The notes below the pieces were generated by a model, which did not search any database, was not told where the DNA came from, and saw only the letters and a list, made by a program, of their open reading frames with translations. Both the position numbers and the translations under genes were made by a program. Source: CAYNUJ01 sp964621225 (GTDB taxonomy: Bacteria; Bacteroidota; Ignavibacteria; Ignavibacteriales; Melioribacteraceae). From it: a stretch of DNA of 64,000 bases. Where the stretch lies: positions 1-64,000 of the forward strand of contig CAZULK010000001.1 of NCBI GenBank assembly GCA_964621225.1, given 5' to 3'. Shown one piece after another: positions 8,669 through 17,586 of the stretch (the stretch's first letter is position 1; every line of letters begins with the position of its first letter).

Positions 8669-10837
8669 ATGGCAAATATAGAGGTTGATAGCGAAAAATT
8701 ATTGAATGATCTTCTCGAAACATGCGAAAAGAATCTTAAAGTTGTTGATAAAGCACTGATTGAGAAGGCGTTCCGTCTAAGCTCCGAAGCACACAAAAAT
8801 CACTTTCGTGCTTCCGGGGAGCCATACATTACCCATCCTATTGAAGTTGCGCATATCATTGCCAGAGAAATTCCCTTGGACGATGTCTCTGTGGTAGCTG
8901 CCTTGCTCCACGATGTTGTTGAAGACACTGATTACGATCTCGATTTTATCAAAAAAGAATTCGGAGATACAGTTGCAGAAATAGTTGACGGTGTAACTAA
9001 AATCTCCGGAGTATTTAAAGGCCGCGATATAACCCAAGCGGAAAATTATAGAAAAATGCTCCTTTCGATGGTTAAAGATATAAGGGTTATTCTTGTAAAG
9101 TTTGCGGATCGTCTTCACAATATGCGTACTTTGGAGCATATGCCTATGGAAAAGCAGCGGCGAATAGCCAAGGAAACTTTGGAAATTTATGCTCCCTTCG
9201 TTCACAGATTCGGGCTGGGAAGAGTAAAGTGGGAATTGGAAGATTTGGCGTTCAAGTATTTAAACAGACAAGCATACGAAGAAATAGCTCAACAAATAAA
9301 AGATAAGCGAAATGAGAGGGAAGCATACATAGATAAGTTTGTGAAACCGATAAAAGCAAAATTGGACGAGCACGGTTTCAAATATGAGATGCGTGGCAGA
9401 CCGAAGCATCTTTACAGTATTTACCGAAAGATGATAAAGCGGAATACCACTTTAGATCAAATTTACGACCTCTTCGCTATTAGAATAATTTTGGAAGAAA
9501 ATGATCCGCATAAATGTTTCTATGTTTTGGGGATAGTAAATGAAATTTATAAACCAATTCCGGATAGATTGAAGGATTATATCTCGATTCCCAAAAAAAA
9601 TAATTATCAGTCGTTGCATACTACCGTTGTTGGACCTGACGGAAGACTGGTTGAAGTTCAAATAAGAACCAGGGCAATGGATGAAGTAGCTGAAAAAGGT
9701 GTTGCGGCTCATTGGAGATACAAAGAAGGGAATGTGGATAAGGATAGGGAAATTGAAGATTGGGTAAACTGGGTGCGGGATATTTTTGAAACCACTGAAA
9801 AGGATGAAGCTACCAAAGAGTTAATGGATTCATTCAAACTGAATCTATATCAAGATGAAATTTATGTTTTTACTCCTGACGGCGATTTATTACGTCTTCC
9901 GATAAAATCAACTCCGGTCGATTTTGCATTCCAAATACACACTAAAGTCGGATATCATTGTATCGGAGCAAAGGTAAATGGAAAGATTGTTCCTTTGAAT
10001 ACCGAACTTCATTCCGGGGATCAGGTGCAGATTTTAACTTCCAAAAATCAACATCCAAATCCCAGTTGGCTGGAATTCATTCAAACACACAAAGCAAAGG
10101 AAAATGTCCGGAAATACATCAACAAAGAAGAAGAAAAATTAGCCGAGGAAGGAAAGGAAAAGTGGGAGAAAAAAATAAAGAAATTGAAACTTTCCTTCTC
10201 CAACGACGATGTAATAAAATTAGCAGTAAAATTAAAATTCGATAATTCGAAAGAGTTTTTCAAGGCAATTGCCAGGGAGCAAATTGACATTGATCAAATT
10301 CTGAATCCGGAGTTTGAAAAGGAAACGGATGAAAACAAAGGTGATCTGGAATTTGATAAATTTGTAACTACGGCAAGAGCCTCGGTTGGAGGAATAGTTG
10401 TTGAAGGGGAGCATAAAGGAATTGAATACCATTATGCAAAATGTTGCAATCCTATTCCCGGTGATCCCATAGTAGGATTTATAACCATCGGAGAAGGGAT
10501 TAAAATTCATAGAAAAGATTGCAACAATCTTTTAAAAATGATAGAAAACAAAAATGACCGTTTGGTGCCCGTGGCATGGCCTTCAGTGGAAGGTAAATTA
10601 TTCGTTGCCGGAATTAAAATAAGAGGGGAAGATAAACCAGGAATATTGAACGATATCTCCAATTCCATTACAAATTACAAATCGACAAATATTAAATCGG
10701 TTAATATTTTCTCTCACGATTCAATATTCGAAGGATCAATTGCGGTATATGTTTCGGATTTAGGGCATTTAAACAGATTGATAGAGCGGTTAAAAAATTC
10801 ACCCGGTGTCTTTAGTGTGGAGAGGTTCCAGCCGTAA
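8669..10837 (+). CDS. Bifunctional (p)ppGpp synthetase/hydrolase, Rel/SpoT type
   Basis: 722 residues with the complete long-RSH layout. The HD hydrolase domain (about 30-180) has H56, H81-D82 with following EDTD, and D147 in FADRLHN, so hydrolysis is expected. The synthetase domain (about 225-350) has RLKDYISIPKKNNYQSLH and VEVQIRT. TGS is at about 385-450 (IYVFTPDGDLLRLP), and a conserved-cysteine region (YHYAKCCNPIPGD) precedes a C-terminal ACT domain (about 645-722). It makes and degrades the stringent-response alarmone in the cytoplasm. It overlaps ruvX by one base. Probably the only long RSH of the cell, since both activities look intact. Confidence 0.95.
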   Translation: MANIEVDSEKLLNDLLETCEKNLKVVDKALIEKAFRLSSEAHKNHFRASGEPYITHPIEVAHIIAREIPLDDVSVVAALLHDVVEDTDYDLDFIKKEFGDTVAEIVDGVTKISGVFKGRDITQAENYRKMLLSMVKDIRVILVKFADRLHNMRTLEHMPMEKQRRIAKETLEIYAPFVHRFGLGRVKWELEDLAFKYLNRQAYEEIAQQIKDKRNEREAYIDKFVKPIKAKLDEHGFKYEMRGRPKHLYSIYRKMIKRNTTLDQIYDLFAIRIILEENDPHKCFYVLGIVNEIYKPIPDRLKDYISIPKKNNYQSLHTTVVGPDGRLVEVQIRTRAMDEVAEKGVAAHWRYKEGNVDKDREIEDWVNWVRDIFETTEKDEATKELMDSFKLNLYQDEIYVFTPDGDLLRLPIKSTPVDFAFQIHTKVGYHCIGAKVNGKIVPLNTELHSGDQVQILTSKNQHPNPSWLEFIQTHKAKENVRKYINKEEEKLAEEGKEKWEKKIKKLKLSFSNDDVIKLAVKLKFDNSKEFFKAIAREQIDIDQILNPEFEKETDENKGDLEFDKFVTTARASVGGIVVEGEHKGIEYHYAKCCNPIPGDPIVGFITIGEGIKIHRKDCNNLLKMIENKNDRLVPVAWPSVEGKLFVAGIKIRGEDKPGILNDISNSITNYKSTNIKSVNIFSHDSIFEGSIAVYVSDLGHLNRLIERLKNSPGVFSVERFQP

Positions 10838-11256
10838 TGGAAAAAAGAATTTTGGCAATTGATTATGGAGCAAGACGGGTTGGAATTGCCGTAAGTGATC
10901 CGATGAATATATTTGCTATTCCACTTGAAACTTTGGATAATGATCAAAAATTATTCAAAAACATTTTATCGATAATTGAAGAAAAAAATATCGGACGGAT
11001 CATAATCGGCTATCCTCTAAAAGAAAGCGGGGAAAGATCCGGCAGTACGGAATTGGTAGAAAAATTCAGAGAAGAATTGGAAAGAAAAACTGATTTGCCG
11101 ATTGAATATATTGATGAAAGATATTCCAGCGAAATTGCTAAGGATCATATTATTCAGTCAATTCCCTCCAAGAAAAAAAGGAGAAATAAAAAAAATGTAG
11201 ATATGCGGGCGGCGGCAGTTTTTCTGACGGATTACTTAAACTCGGTGAAAAAATGA
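10837..11256 (+). CDS. ruvX: Putative pre-16S rRNA nuclease / Holliday junction resolvase-like YqgF
   Basis: 139 residues with the RNase H-like fold. The first acidic residue is in LAIDYGARRVGIAVSD, then RIIIGYPLKESGERSG, YIDERYSS and the late aspartate in NVDMRAAAVFLTDYL. The family is implicated in 16S rRNA 5'-end maturation. The start codon shares a base with the rel stop (TAATG), so it is coupled to it. Confidence 0.93.
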   Translation: MEKRILAIDYGARRVGIAVSDPMNIFAIPLETLDNDQKLFKNILSIIEEKNIGRIIIGYPLKESGERSGSTELVEKFREELERKTDLPIEYIDERYSSEIAKDHIIQSIPSKKKRRNKKNVDMRAAAVFLTDYLNSVKK

Positions 11257-11279
11257 TAATATTTTTTCAAAGAATTAAA

Positions 11280-11310
11280 TTGACATTCATATCTATAAAG
11301 ATTATTTTCG
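11280..11310 (+). promoter_or_regulatory. Predicted promoter of the BMC shell genes
   Basis: TTGACA (11280-11285), 17-base spacer, TATTTTCG (11303-11310; one mismatch to TAnnTTTG). It lies 33 bases before the first shell gene; GGGAG at 11332-11336 can then serve as ribosome-binding site. A second -7-like word, TAAATTTG, occurs at 11325-11332 but has no good upstream partner. Confidence 0.55.
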
Positions 11311-11343
11311 AATAGAATTTTCACTAAATTTGGGAGCAATTAT

Positions 11344-11622
11344 ATGACTTTAGACGCTTTAGGAATGATTGAAACCAAAGGTTTGGTTGGTTCTATAGAA
11401 GCTGCAGATGCAATGGTTAAAGCAGCTAAAGTGGAACTTCTTGGAAAAGAAACAATTGGTGGCGGATATGTAACCGTTATGGTTCGTGGTGATGTGGGAG
11501 CAGTTAAGGCTGCTACAGATGCCGGTGCTGCCGCAGCTCAAAGAGTTGGCGAATTGGTTTCTGTTCACGTGATTCCGCGTCCTCACAGCGATGTTGAATT
11601 AATTTTACCTAAAAGGAAATAA
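11344..11622 (+). CDS. Bacterial microcompartment hexameric shell protein (PduA/EutM-like)
   Basis: 92 residues, a single BMC domain. ALGMIETKGLVGSIEAADAM, VRGDVGAVKAATDAGAAAA and VHVIPRPH are near-identical to the PduA/EutM core, and the alignment to PduA is gap-free as I recall it. Six copies form a hexagonal tile of a protein organelle shell with a central pore. The pore loop here is GGG at residues 39-41, where PduA has GSG, so the pore is lined by backbone rather than a serine hydroxyl. It is followed 13 bases later by a paralogue. No pentamer (BMC-P) or trimer shell gene lies in the window. Confidence 0.95.
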   Translation: MTLDALGMIETKGLVGSIEAADAMVKAAKVELLGKETIGGGYVTVMVRGDVGAVKAATDAGAAAAQRVGELVSVHVIPRPHSDVELILPKRK

Positions 11623-11635
11623 CCATTTCTGAAAT

Positions 11636-12262
11636 ATGAAATTTGCATTAGGTCTTATAGAAACCAAGGGTTTGGTGGGAGCCATCGAAGCTGCGGATGC
11701 TATGGTTAAAGCAGCACAAGTTAAATTGGTAGCCAAGGAAATTGTAACCGGAGCACTCGTTAATGTACGCGTTGAAGGTGAAGTGGCTGCAGTAAAATCT
11801 GCTGTGGATGCCGGTGCGGCGGCGGCTCAAAGAGTCGGTCAATTGGTTTCTGCCCATGTAATTCCTCGACCCGATGATCAACTGGATGGTATGTTATCCA
11901 GAGTTGAACAGGAGAAGGAGGTAAAATCAAAAACTCCTTCCAAAGTCAAAGAGGAAGAAGAAATAGTTGTTGAACCGGCTGAACCGGAAGTATTTATTAT
12001 TCAGTCCGATGTTATTGATGCTAAGGTTGAAGCCGAAGATGACGAATTGAAAGAAGAGGATTTAGTTGATGATAAAACCGAAGAAGATGAAGAGCAATCT
12101 TTGTTCGATTCGGATATTCCTACAACCGAAGAACTTCAAAAACTCAACGTTCATCAATTACGTCATTTGGCAAGAAGTTACGACAATTTCCCGATTAAAG
12201 GAAGGGAAATATCGAAAGCTAACCGCCAAACATTGATCGACTATTTCAACAAAATGAGATAA
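11636..12262 (+). CDS. BMC shell protein with acidic linker and C-terminal Rho_N/SAP-like domain
   Basis: 208 residues. Residues 1-80 are a BMC domain close to the preceding gene (LIETKGLVGAIEAADAMVKA, AVDAGAAAAQRVGQLVSAHV), clearly a tandem duplicate. The pore loop differs (TGA at residues 38-40 in place of GGG). Residues about 90-160 are a Glu/Asp-rich linker. Residues 163-208 (LQKLNVHQLRHLARSYDN, ISKANRQTLIDYF) resemble the small helical Rho N-terminal/SAP-type fold often found in nucleic-acid-binding proteins. EutK of the ethanolamine microcompartment is a known case of a BMC domain with a C-terminal nucleic-acid-binding-type domain. The tail would face one side of the shell and may recruit cargo or bind nucleic acid; this is inference. 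Transcription ends at the hairpin just downstream. Confidence 0.9.
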   Translation: MKFALGLIETKGLVGAIEAADAMVKAAQVKLVAKEIVTGALVNVRVEGEVAAVKSAVDAGAAAAQRVGQLVSAHVIPRPDDQLDGMLSRVEQEKEVKSKTPSKVKEEEEIVVEPAEPEVFIIQSDVIDAKVEAEDDELKEEDLVDDKTEEDEEQSLFDSDIPTTEELQKLNVHQLRHLARSYDNFPIKGREISKANRQTLIDYFNKMR

Positions 12263-12280
12263 ACAAAAATTTAATCCCTA

Positions 12281-12306
12281 AACCCCACTTTCCGTGGGGT
12301 TTTTTT
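12281..12306 (+). terminator. Rho-independent terminator after the BMC genes
   Basis: Stem CCCCAC (12283-12288) pairs with GTGGGG (12294-12299) around a 5-base loop, followed by seven Ts (12300-12306). It closes the two-gene BMC unit. The next ATG is only 10 bases beyond. Confidence 0.9.
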
Positions 12307-12316
12307 ATATTTGAAC

Positions 12317-13228
12317 ATGAAAAAGAAATTTTTAACCATTTCGATGTTTGCTGTCCTCTCAATTTTGTTGTGGATTTTCGTATCTCTTTCGAACGAATAT
12401 TTCACAACATTCTCTGTGCCAATCAAATATATAAATGTACCTGAAGGGTACTTGGTAACTAATAGTTCAGCCGACGACATTGCACTGAGTATTAAAGGGA
12501 ATGGATGGTCATTAGCTCAAATCTCCTTTGGTAGGGAAGCATCCTTCTTGATTGATGTTAAAGGGGAGTTGGGAAAGCAAACTGCATTAATACGAAATCA
12601 AATGAACAATAATTCCTGGATCAGTTCAAATTTACAGCTGATTGAAATCACTCCCAATATTGTTTCCTTCAATGTGGAAAAATTATTTGAAAAAAAGGTA
12701 TCGGTAGAACCAAAATTTAAGTTCTCCGTTGCGGACGGTTACGGATTAGTTTCCAAATTAACAATGGAACCTGACTCGGTTGAAATATCCGGATCAAAAA
12801 ACAGTTTGAATAAAATTTCTGTAATAAGAACTATAGAAAAAGATTTTGGCAAATTAAATGCTTCTCTCCAAACATTTATTGATCTTCAAAAAATTAAGGA
12901 TATTCATGCTACGCCTTCCAAGGTAAAAATTAATATTGATATCGAAAAGATAGTAGATAAAACAATAGAGAATATTGAGGTAAAAACAATCAATGTTCCC
13001 AAACGGCAAACTCTGGAAATAATTCCGACAAAAATAAAAATTGTGCTGCGAGGGGGATTGAATAAACTTGCTTTGATAACGGAAAAAGATTTACAAGCTT
13101 TTGCTGATTTTAATGATGCAATCAGAGATACTTTGGGAACTATAGAACCCAAGATTATTCCTCCGGAATATATGGAGGTATTGGACGTTACACCGAAAAA
13201 ATTAAAATATATAATTAAAAAGTATTGA
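12317..13228 (+). CDS. ybbR: YbbR-like domain protein
   Basis: The ATG at 12317 is preferred over a TTG at 12311. 303 residues: a short basic N-terminus, one membrane anchor (ISMFAVLSILLWIFVSLS) and then repeated YbbR-type beta domains exposed outside the membrane (VPIKYINVPEGYLV, VSVEPKFKFSVADGYGL, IENIEVKTINVPKRQ). YbbR is the regulator/partner of the diadenylate cyclase CdaA in Firmicutes and often sits beside it; no cyclase is visible just upstream here. The BMC terminator abuts the start, and TATATTTG at 12306-12313 fits a -7 element, so the message could be nearly leaderless. Followed by tmk after 1 base. Confidence 0.8.
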   Translation: MKKKFLTISMFAVLSILLWIFVSLSNEYFTTFSVPIKYINVPEGYLVTNSSADDIALSIKGNGWSLAQISFGREASFLIDVKGELGKQTALIRNQMNNNSWISSNLQLIEITPNIVSFNVEKLFEKKVSVEPKFKFSVADGYGLVSKLTMEPDSVEISGSKNSLNKISVIRTIEKDFGKLNASLQTFIDLQKIKDIHATPSKVKINIDIEKIVDKTIENIEVKTINVPKRQTLEIIPTKIKIVLRGGLNKLALITEKDLQAFADFNDAIRDTLGTIEPKIIPPEYMEVLDVTPKKLKYIIKKY

Positions 13229-13229
13229 T

Positions 13230-13847
13230 ATGTTTATAACATTCGAAGGATTGGATTTCTGCGGGAAATCTACACAAGTTGAGTTATTAAAAGATTATTT
13301 GGAATCTCTCGGTAAGAGAGTGATGATTTTAAGGGAACCCGGTGGGACATCAATTTCGGAAAAGGTTCGTGAGATACTGTTGGATAAAGAGAATTCCGAA
13401 ATGGTGATGGAAACCGAATTGCTTCTTTTTTCTGCCAGCCGTGCTCAATTAGTAAGGGAAGTTATCATTCCCGAACTGAAGAAGGGAACATATGTTATTT
13501 CCGATAGATTTCATGATTCGACAATTGCTTACCAAGGTTATGGAAGAGGATTGGAAATAAGCTTTATTACTCATCTGCAAAATTTTGTAATTGACGGTGC
13601 CAAACCTGATATCACATTCTATATTGATATGGAACTGAAAGAACTTGAGCAGAGAAAGAAGAGAATCAAATCACTCAATTTAGATAGAATTGAAAGCTCT
13701 AAAGACGATTTTTATTCCAAGGTAAGGGAAGGTTATTTACATCTTTGCGAAACTGAAGAACGGTTTGTGATGTTGAATGGGATGGACTCTATTGAAGAGA
13801 TCCATTCAAAAATAATTAATGTTTTAAGTGAAAAAGGAAACTTATGA
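13230..13847 (+). CDS. tmk: Thymidylate kinase
   Basis: 205 residues. It phosphorylates dTMP to dTDP. The P-loop is GLDFCGKST (about 7-15), with REPGGTSISE for substrate binding, DRFHDSTIAYQGYGRG (DR motif) and a C-terminal lid region. Overlaps the protease gene by 4 bases (ATGA). Confidence 0.96.
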   Translation: MFITFEGLDFCGKSTQVELLKDYLESLGKRVMILREPGGTSISEKVREILLDKENSEMVMETELLLFSASRAQLVREVIIPELKKGTYVISDRFHDSTIAYQGYGRGLEISFITHLQNFVIDGAKPDITFYIDMELKELEQRKKRIKSLNLDRIESSKDDFYSKVREGYLHLCETEERFVMLNGMDSIEEIHSKIINVLSEKGNL

Positions 13848-15490
13848 GGAATAAAACAGTAAAGTTTGGTTTAATTGCAATAATAATAACTGCTTTAGGA
13901 TTTACGTCAGATAGTGATATTTACTTCAGAATAAATAAAAGTCTGGATACTTTCGGACGAGTTTACCGCGAAATCACTTTGAACTATGTTGATGAAATCA
14001 ACCCCGAAGAATTTATAGTGGAAGGTATAAACGGGATGCTCAATTCCCTCGATCCGTACACTGTTTATATTGATGAAACTGGTAAGAAGGATATTGATAT
14101 AATCACCAACGGTAAATACGGTGGTATTGGTGCTACAGTCGGAGTTCGTAATGGGAATGTAACCATCATCGATTTGCTGGAAGGATATTCAGCTAAAACA
14201 GAGGGATTAAGAATTGGTGATATTATTAAACAAATTGATAGCGTGCAGATAGGTGCGGATAATTATAATGATATTGGTAAATTTCTCAAAAAAGAACCCG
14301 GGACAAAAATCGACATTACTATTGAAAGACCGGGTATGGATGAACTCTTAAACTTTGAACTTACTGCCCAGGAAATTCAGCTGAGTAATATTAAATATTA
14401 CGGCTTCTATCCGGAGAACAGTTCGAATGCGTATATCAAATTGACTAGTTTTTCCAGATCTGCAGGGGAAGAAATAAAAGATGTTATAATGAAACTTAGC
14501 GGAAAAAGGGAAATCAATTCCATAGTATTGGACTTGAGAAATAATCCCGGTGGATTACTTGATGCGGCAATTGATGTATGTGAAAAATTTCTTAATGCTA
14601 AAAGTCTTATTGTTTCCGTAAAAGGAAGAGATGACTTAAATCCAAGAAATTATTTTGCGCATGAAGACCCGGTAGCAAAAAATAAAAAACTGGTTGTCTT
14701 GATAAACGAAAACTCGGCTTCTGCAAGTGAAATAGTTGCCGGAGCGATACAAGATCACGACCGGGGAGTTATTTTGGGCCAAAAATCTTTTGGTAAAGGA
14801 TTGGTTCAAACAATTGTGCCTTTGGGTTTGAACCGGTCACTAAAGCTGACAACCGCGAGATATTATACACCAAGTGGAAGATGCATACAAAAAATTGATT
14901 ATGCAGAAAACTCAAACTTATTTGAGAATCACACTACAATTGAAAAAGGGGAATTTAAAACAGATAACAATCGTACCGTTCTTCCGGGCGGTGGAATAAT
15001 TCCGGATACAACTGTCTCTCAAAACTTAGGATCAAAATACATTGAGGAACTGATAACCAGAGGGGTATTGTTTAATTTTGCCACACTTTATTTTAATAAA
15101 CATAACCCAAATGCCTTGAGCGAAATCGATATTGACGCAATGTTCGAAGAATTCAAACAATTTGTTAAAAGTTCAGAAAATGAATTGTCGACCGAAAGTG
15201 ATGAAGAGTTAGAATCCTTAAAGAAAAGCTTGATGGAGGAATTCACTTCAATTGAAGCTACTAGCCATTTGAATGAAATTTCCAGGCTATTAACGGAAGC
15301 AAAAGAAAAAGAAATGGTTCAATCCAAAAATGTTTTGGTGGATAAATTGCTTGAAGAATTCGCAGCCAGAATTTCAGGCAGGCAAGGTAGAATTAAAGAA
15401 AGTCTCAAGAACGACATACAACTTAAAGTAGCTTTGGATATTGTAAACAACGATTCATTATATTTCAATTTACTCAATTTGAACAATTAA
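13844..15490 (+). CDS. C-terminal processing protease (S41 family)
   Basis: 548 residues. An N-terminal hydrophobic segment (FGLIAIIITALGF) serves as signal or anchor. A PDZ domain (about 90-180, KYGGIGATVGVRNGNV) is followed by the S41 catalytic core with serine in ENSASASEIVAGAIQDH and lysine in SFGKGLVQT, the Ser/Lys dyad of the family. The C-terminal 150 residues are helical and charged. It cleaves C-terminal regions of periplasmic proteins. It overlaps tmk by 4 bases; a small zinc-ribbon gene follows 11 bases later. Confidence 0.92.
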   Translation: MRNKTVKFGLIAIIITALGFTSDSDIYFRINKSLDTFGRVYREITLNYVDEINPEEFIVEGINGMLNSLDPYTVYIDETGKKDIDIITNGKYGGIGATVGVRNGNVTIIDLLEGYSAKTEGLRIGDIIKQIDSVQIGADNYNDIGKFLKKEPGTKIDITIERPGMDELLNFELTAQEIQLSNIKYYGFYPENSSNAYIKLTSFSRSAGEEIKDVIMKLSGKREINSIVLDLRNNPGGLLDAAIDVCEKFLNAKSLIVSVKGRDDLNPRNYFAHEDPVAKNKKLVVLINENSASASEIVAGAIQDHDRGVILGQKSFGKGLVQTIVPLGLNRSLKLTTARYYTPSGRCIQKIDYAENSNLFENHTTIEKGEFKTDNNRTVLPGGGIIPDTTVSQNLGSKYIEELITRGVLFNFATLYFNKHNPNALSEIDIDAMFEEFKQFVKSSENELSTESDEELESLKKSLMEEFTSIEATSHLNEISRLLTEAKEKEMVQSKNVLVDKLLEEFAARISGRQGRIKESLKNDIQLKVALDIVNNDSLYFNLLNLNN

Positions 15491-15501
15491 CGGGGAGTTA
15501 G

Positions 15502-15786
15502 ATGAATACTAAAATTCTTGTAGACAAAAATCCTCTATTCGATAAATGTCCGGATTGTAATGAACTCGGTTCGCTTCATCGTTCCAGGGCAAGAAATACA
15601 ATGGAAAGGATAATCAAAGGGGCAACGTTTTTTAAACTTTACAGATGTAAGAAATGCGGTTGGAGAGGTTACAGAAGTACATTAACAATCACTTGGAGTT
15701 CGATTAAATTATTAAGTTTGTATATATTTTTAGCTGCAGTGGTAGGCTATATAGTGCTCTTTGTAATCAAAAGATTCCTAAATTAA
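15502..15786 (+). CDS. Small zinc-ribbon membrane protein
   Basis: 94 residues. CPDC and CKKC knuckles about 34 residues apart form a zinc-ribbon-like pair, followed by one strong membrane segment near the C-terminus (SLYIFLAAVVGYIVLFVI). A GGGGAG-like ribosome site precedes the ATG. Function unknown. It ends tail-to-tail with the nuclease fusion on the other strand, overlapping 4 bases. Confidence 0.7.
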   Translation: MNTKILVDKNPLFDKCPDCNELGSLHRSRARNTMERIIKGATFFKLYRCKKCGWRGYRSTLTITWSSIKLLSLYIFLAAVVGYIVLFVIKRFLN

Positions 15787-17429
15787 CTATTTGCTAATCT
15801 GGCAAATAATTCATCTTTGGATTCATAATCATCAAGATAAAAGATTTTAACATTGGTGCGGTTTTTAACCAACCAATTGAGGGAAATTTTTAACCTTTCT
15901 AAATCCTTTTGTGTAAGCTCTCTGAAGATATTGATCGTTCCGTTATAATAATCTTCCAAGGCTCCTTCGAACAAACCGGGTTCGTCACGGAAAAAGTTTT
16001 TAATGTACATCCTTCCTTCAATCAAAAGTATAAATTCATTTTCATAGGATGAATTTATTTCAATCAGAATTCTGGCTTTATTAATTGGACCGTTTATGAT
16101 AGTTGCTTTATTGAATTGTTCCAGCAGTAAATTTACTGTGTCTCTTATTTCTGCCGCTTCTTCGTACCTTTTTTCCTCAGCCAATTTTTTCATTTTAACC
16201 AGCAATCGATCAATTGCAACTTGATTTGATCCGCTGAGAAATTGATACATTTTTTCCAATTCATTTTTGTATTCACCGTTTACGCTATTTATACAAGGCG
16301 CGGTGCATCTTTTAATATCCAGTAAATAACATTTTTGATTTTTGGCAAATTCTTTGTCTGTGCATTCCCTCAAGAGGAAAGTCTTATCAATAATTTCCAA
16401 TAATTTATTTGAAGAATCCCTGTTGTTGAAAGGACCAAAATAATCATTACCGTCGAAATCAAATTTGGTCGTAATTTGAGGTCTTGGGAATTGAATACTT
16501 TTGTCTACCTTAATGAAATAAGATCTCGGATAGTTCTTCAATTGAACATTCATCGGAGGATCGATTTCTTTTATCAGTTCCGTCTCCGCAATCAATGCAG
16601 TAAGTTCCGAGCCGGTAACTTCGAAATTTAATTTGCTGGCTCGCCTCACAATTTTTTTTGATTTGGCGCCCGCATGATTATAGAAGTAATTTTTCACCCT
16701 TTCTTTTAAGGATTTCGCTTTGCCTATATAAAGGATTTCATCTTTTCGATTCTTAAAGAAATAAACGCCTGGTTGTTTAGGCAGGGAATTAAATCCCTCC
16801 GCCAACGTTTTTTTCATTGCTATGAATGAAGACGTTTTGGGAACACCTTGAAAATTGACAACTTCTTCTATGGATTCTATTCCGTGGTCCTCTTTCAACA
16901 TTTTAAGGAAACGTATTAAAATTTTTGCTGTCACCGTAGCATCGCCAAGGGCGCGGTGAACATTTTTATGATTTAGTCTCAAATGCGAAGCAACCTTCCC
17001 AAGGGCTTTACTCGGTAAATGTGGGAGCAGTTTACGCGCCAACTTAAGTGTGCAAATCTTTTGATTTTCAGGTTTTTTTAATCCTGCCCGCTCAAATTCG
17101 CTGTATAAGAATTTTTCGTCAAACCCAATGTTATGAGCAACGATAATAGAATCTCCGATGAATTCGGAAATATCACCGGCAATCTCTTCGAATTTAGGTG
17201 CGTTATAAACATCGTCGTTAGTTATTCCGGTAAGCTGTGTTATATAATATGGAATGAACATTTCGGGATTTATCAACGAGCTGTAATTTTCTACAATCTT
17301 GAATCCTTTTACCTTGACCAATCCAATTTCAATAGCTCTTCCGTTTTTAGCAGAAGTGCCGGTGGTTTCAAAATCCAGCACGCAGAATTCCGCTTCTTCA
17401 AGCTTTATATTTTTGATTTCTTTTTCCAA
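15783..17429 (-). CDS. DEDDh exonuclease - GIY-YIG - UVR fusion nuclease
   Basis: About 548 residues from the TTG at 17429; in-frame alternatives are ATG at 17495 and TTG at 17516, but those add a hydrophobic stretch not expected before an exonuclease. The N-terminal domain is a Pol III epsilon-type exonuclease (VLDFETTG, IIVAHNIGFDEKFL, HRALGDATVTAKIL: the DEDDh residues). A GIY-YIG domain follows (PGVYFFKNRKDEILYIGKAKSLKERV), as in UvrC/Cho, with cysteines (CTDKEFAKNQKCYLLDIKRC) and then a UVR-type helical pair (KLAEEKRYEEAAEIRD). Such fusions are known in several phyla and are presumed to act in DNA repair as a stand-alone incision/trimming enzyme. The UvrC C-terminal endonuclease half is absent. 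Confidence 0.87.
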   Translation of the reverse strand: MEKEIKNIKLEEAEFCVLDFETTGTSAKNGRAIEIGLVKVKGFKIVENYSSLINPEMFIPYYITQLTGITNDDVYNAPKFEEIAGDISEFIGDSIIVAHNIGFDEKFLYSEFERAGLKKPENQKICTLKLARKLLPHLPSKALGKVASHLRLNHKNVHRALGDATVTAKILIRFLKMLKEDHGIESIEEVVNFQGVPKTSSFIAMKKTLAEGFNSLPKQPGVYFFKNRKDEILYIGKAKSLKERVKNYFYNHAGAKSKKIVRRASKLNFEVTGSELTALIAETELIKEIDPPMNVQLKNYPRSYFIKVDKSIQFPRPQITTKFDFDGNDYFGPFNNRDSSNKLLEIIDKTFLLRECTDKEFAKNQKCYLLDIKRCTAPCINSVNGEYKNELEKMYQFLSGSNQVAIDRLLVKMKKLAEEKRYEEAAEIRDTVNLLLEQFNKATIINGPINKARILIEINSSYENEFILLIEGRMYIKNFFRDEPGLFEGALEDYYNGTINIFRELTQKDLERLKISLNWLVKNRTNVKIFYLDDYESKDELFARLANS

Positions 17430-17586
17430 TACACAAAAAGTTAAAATTGAAGAGATAAACTTATACTTTAGTGCAGATAAATGAAAGAAAAGCATATTAT
17501 TTGTTTCTATTTTCAATAAATCGTAATTATAATTTGATTAGCAGCTAGCTTTTTTGCATCTTTTAATTTGATATTTTTGAGGATAT

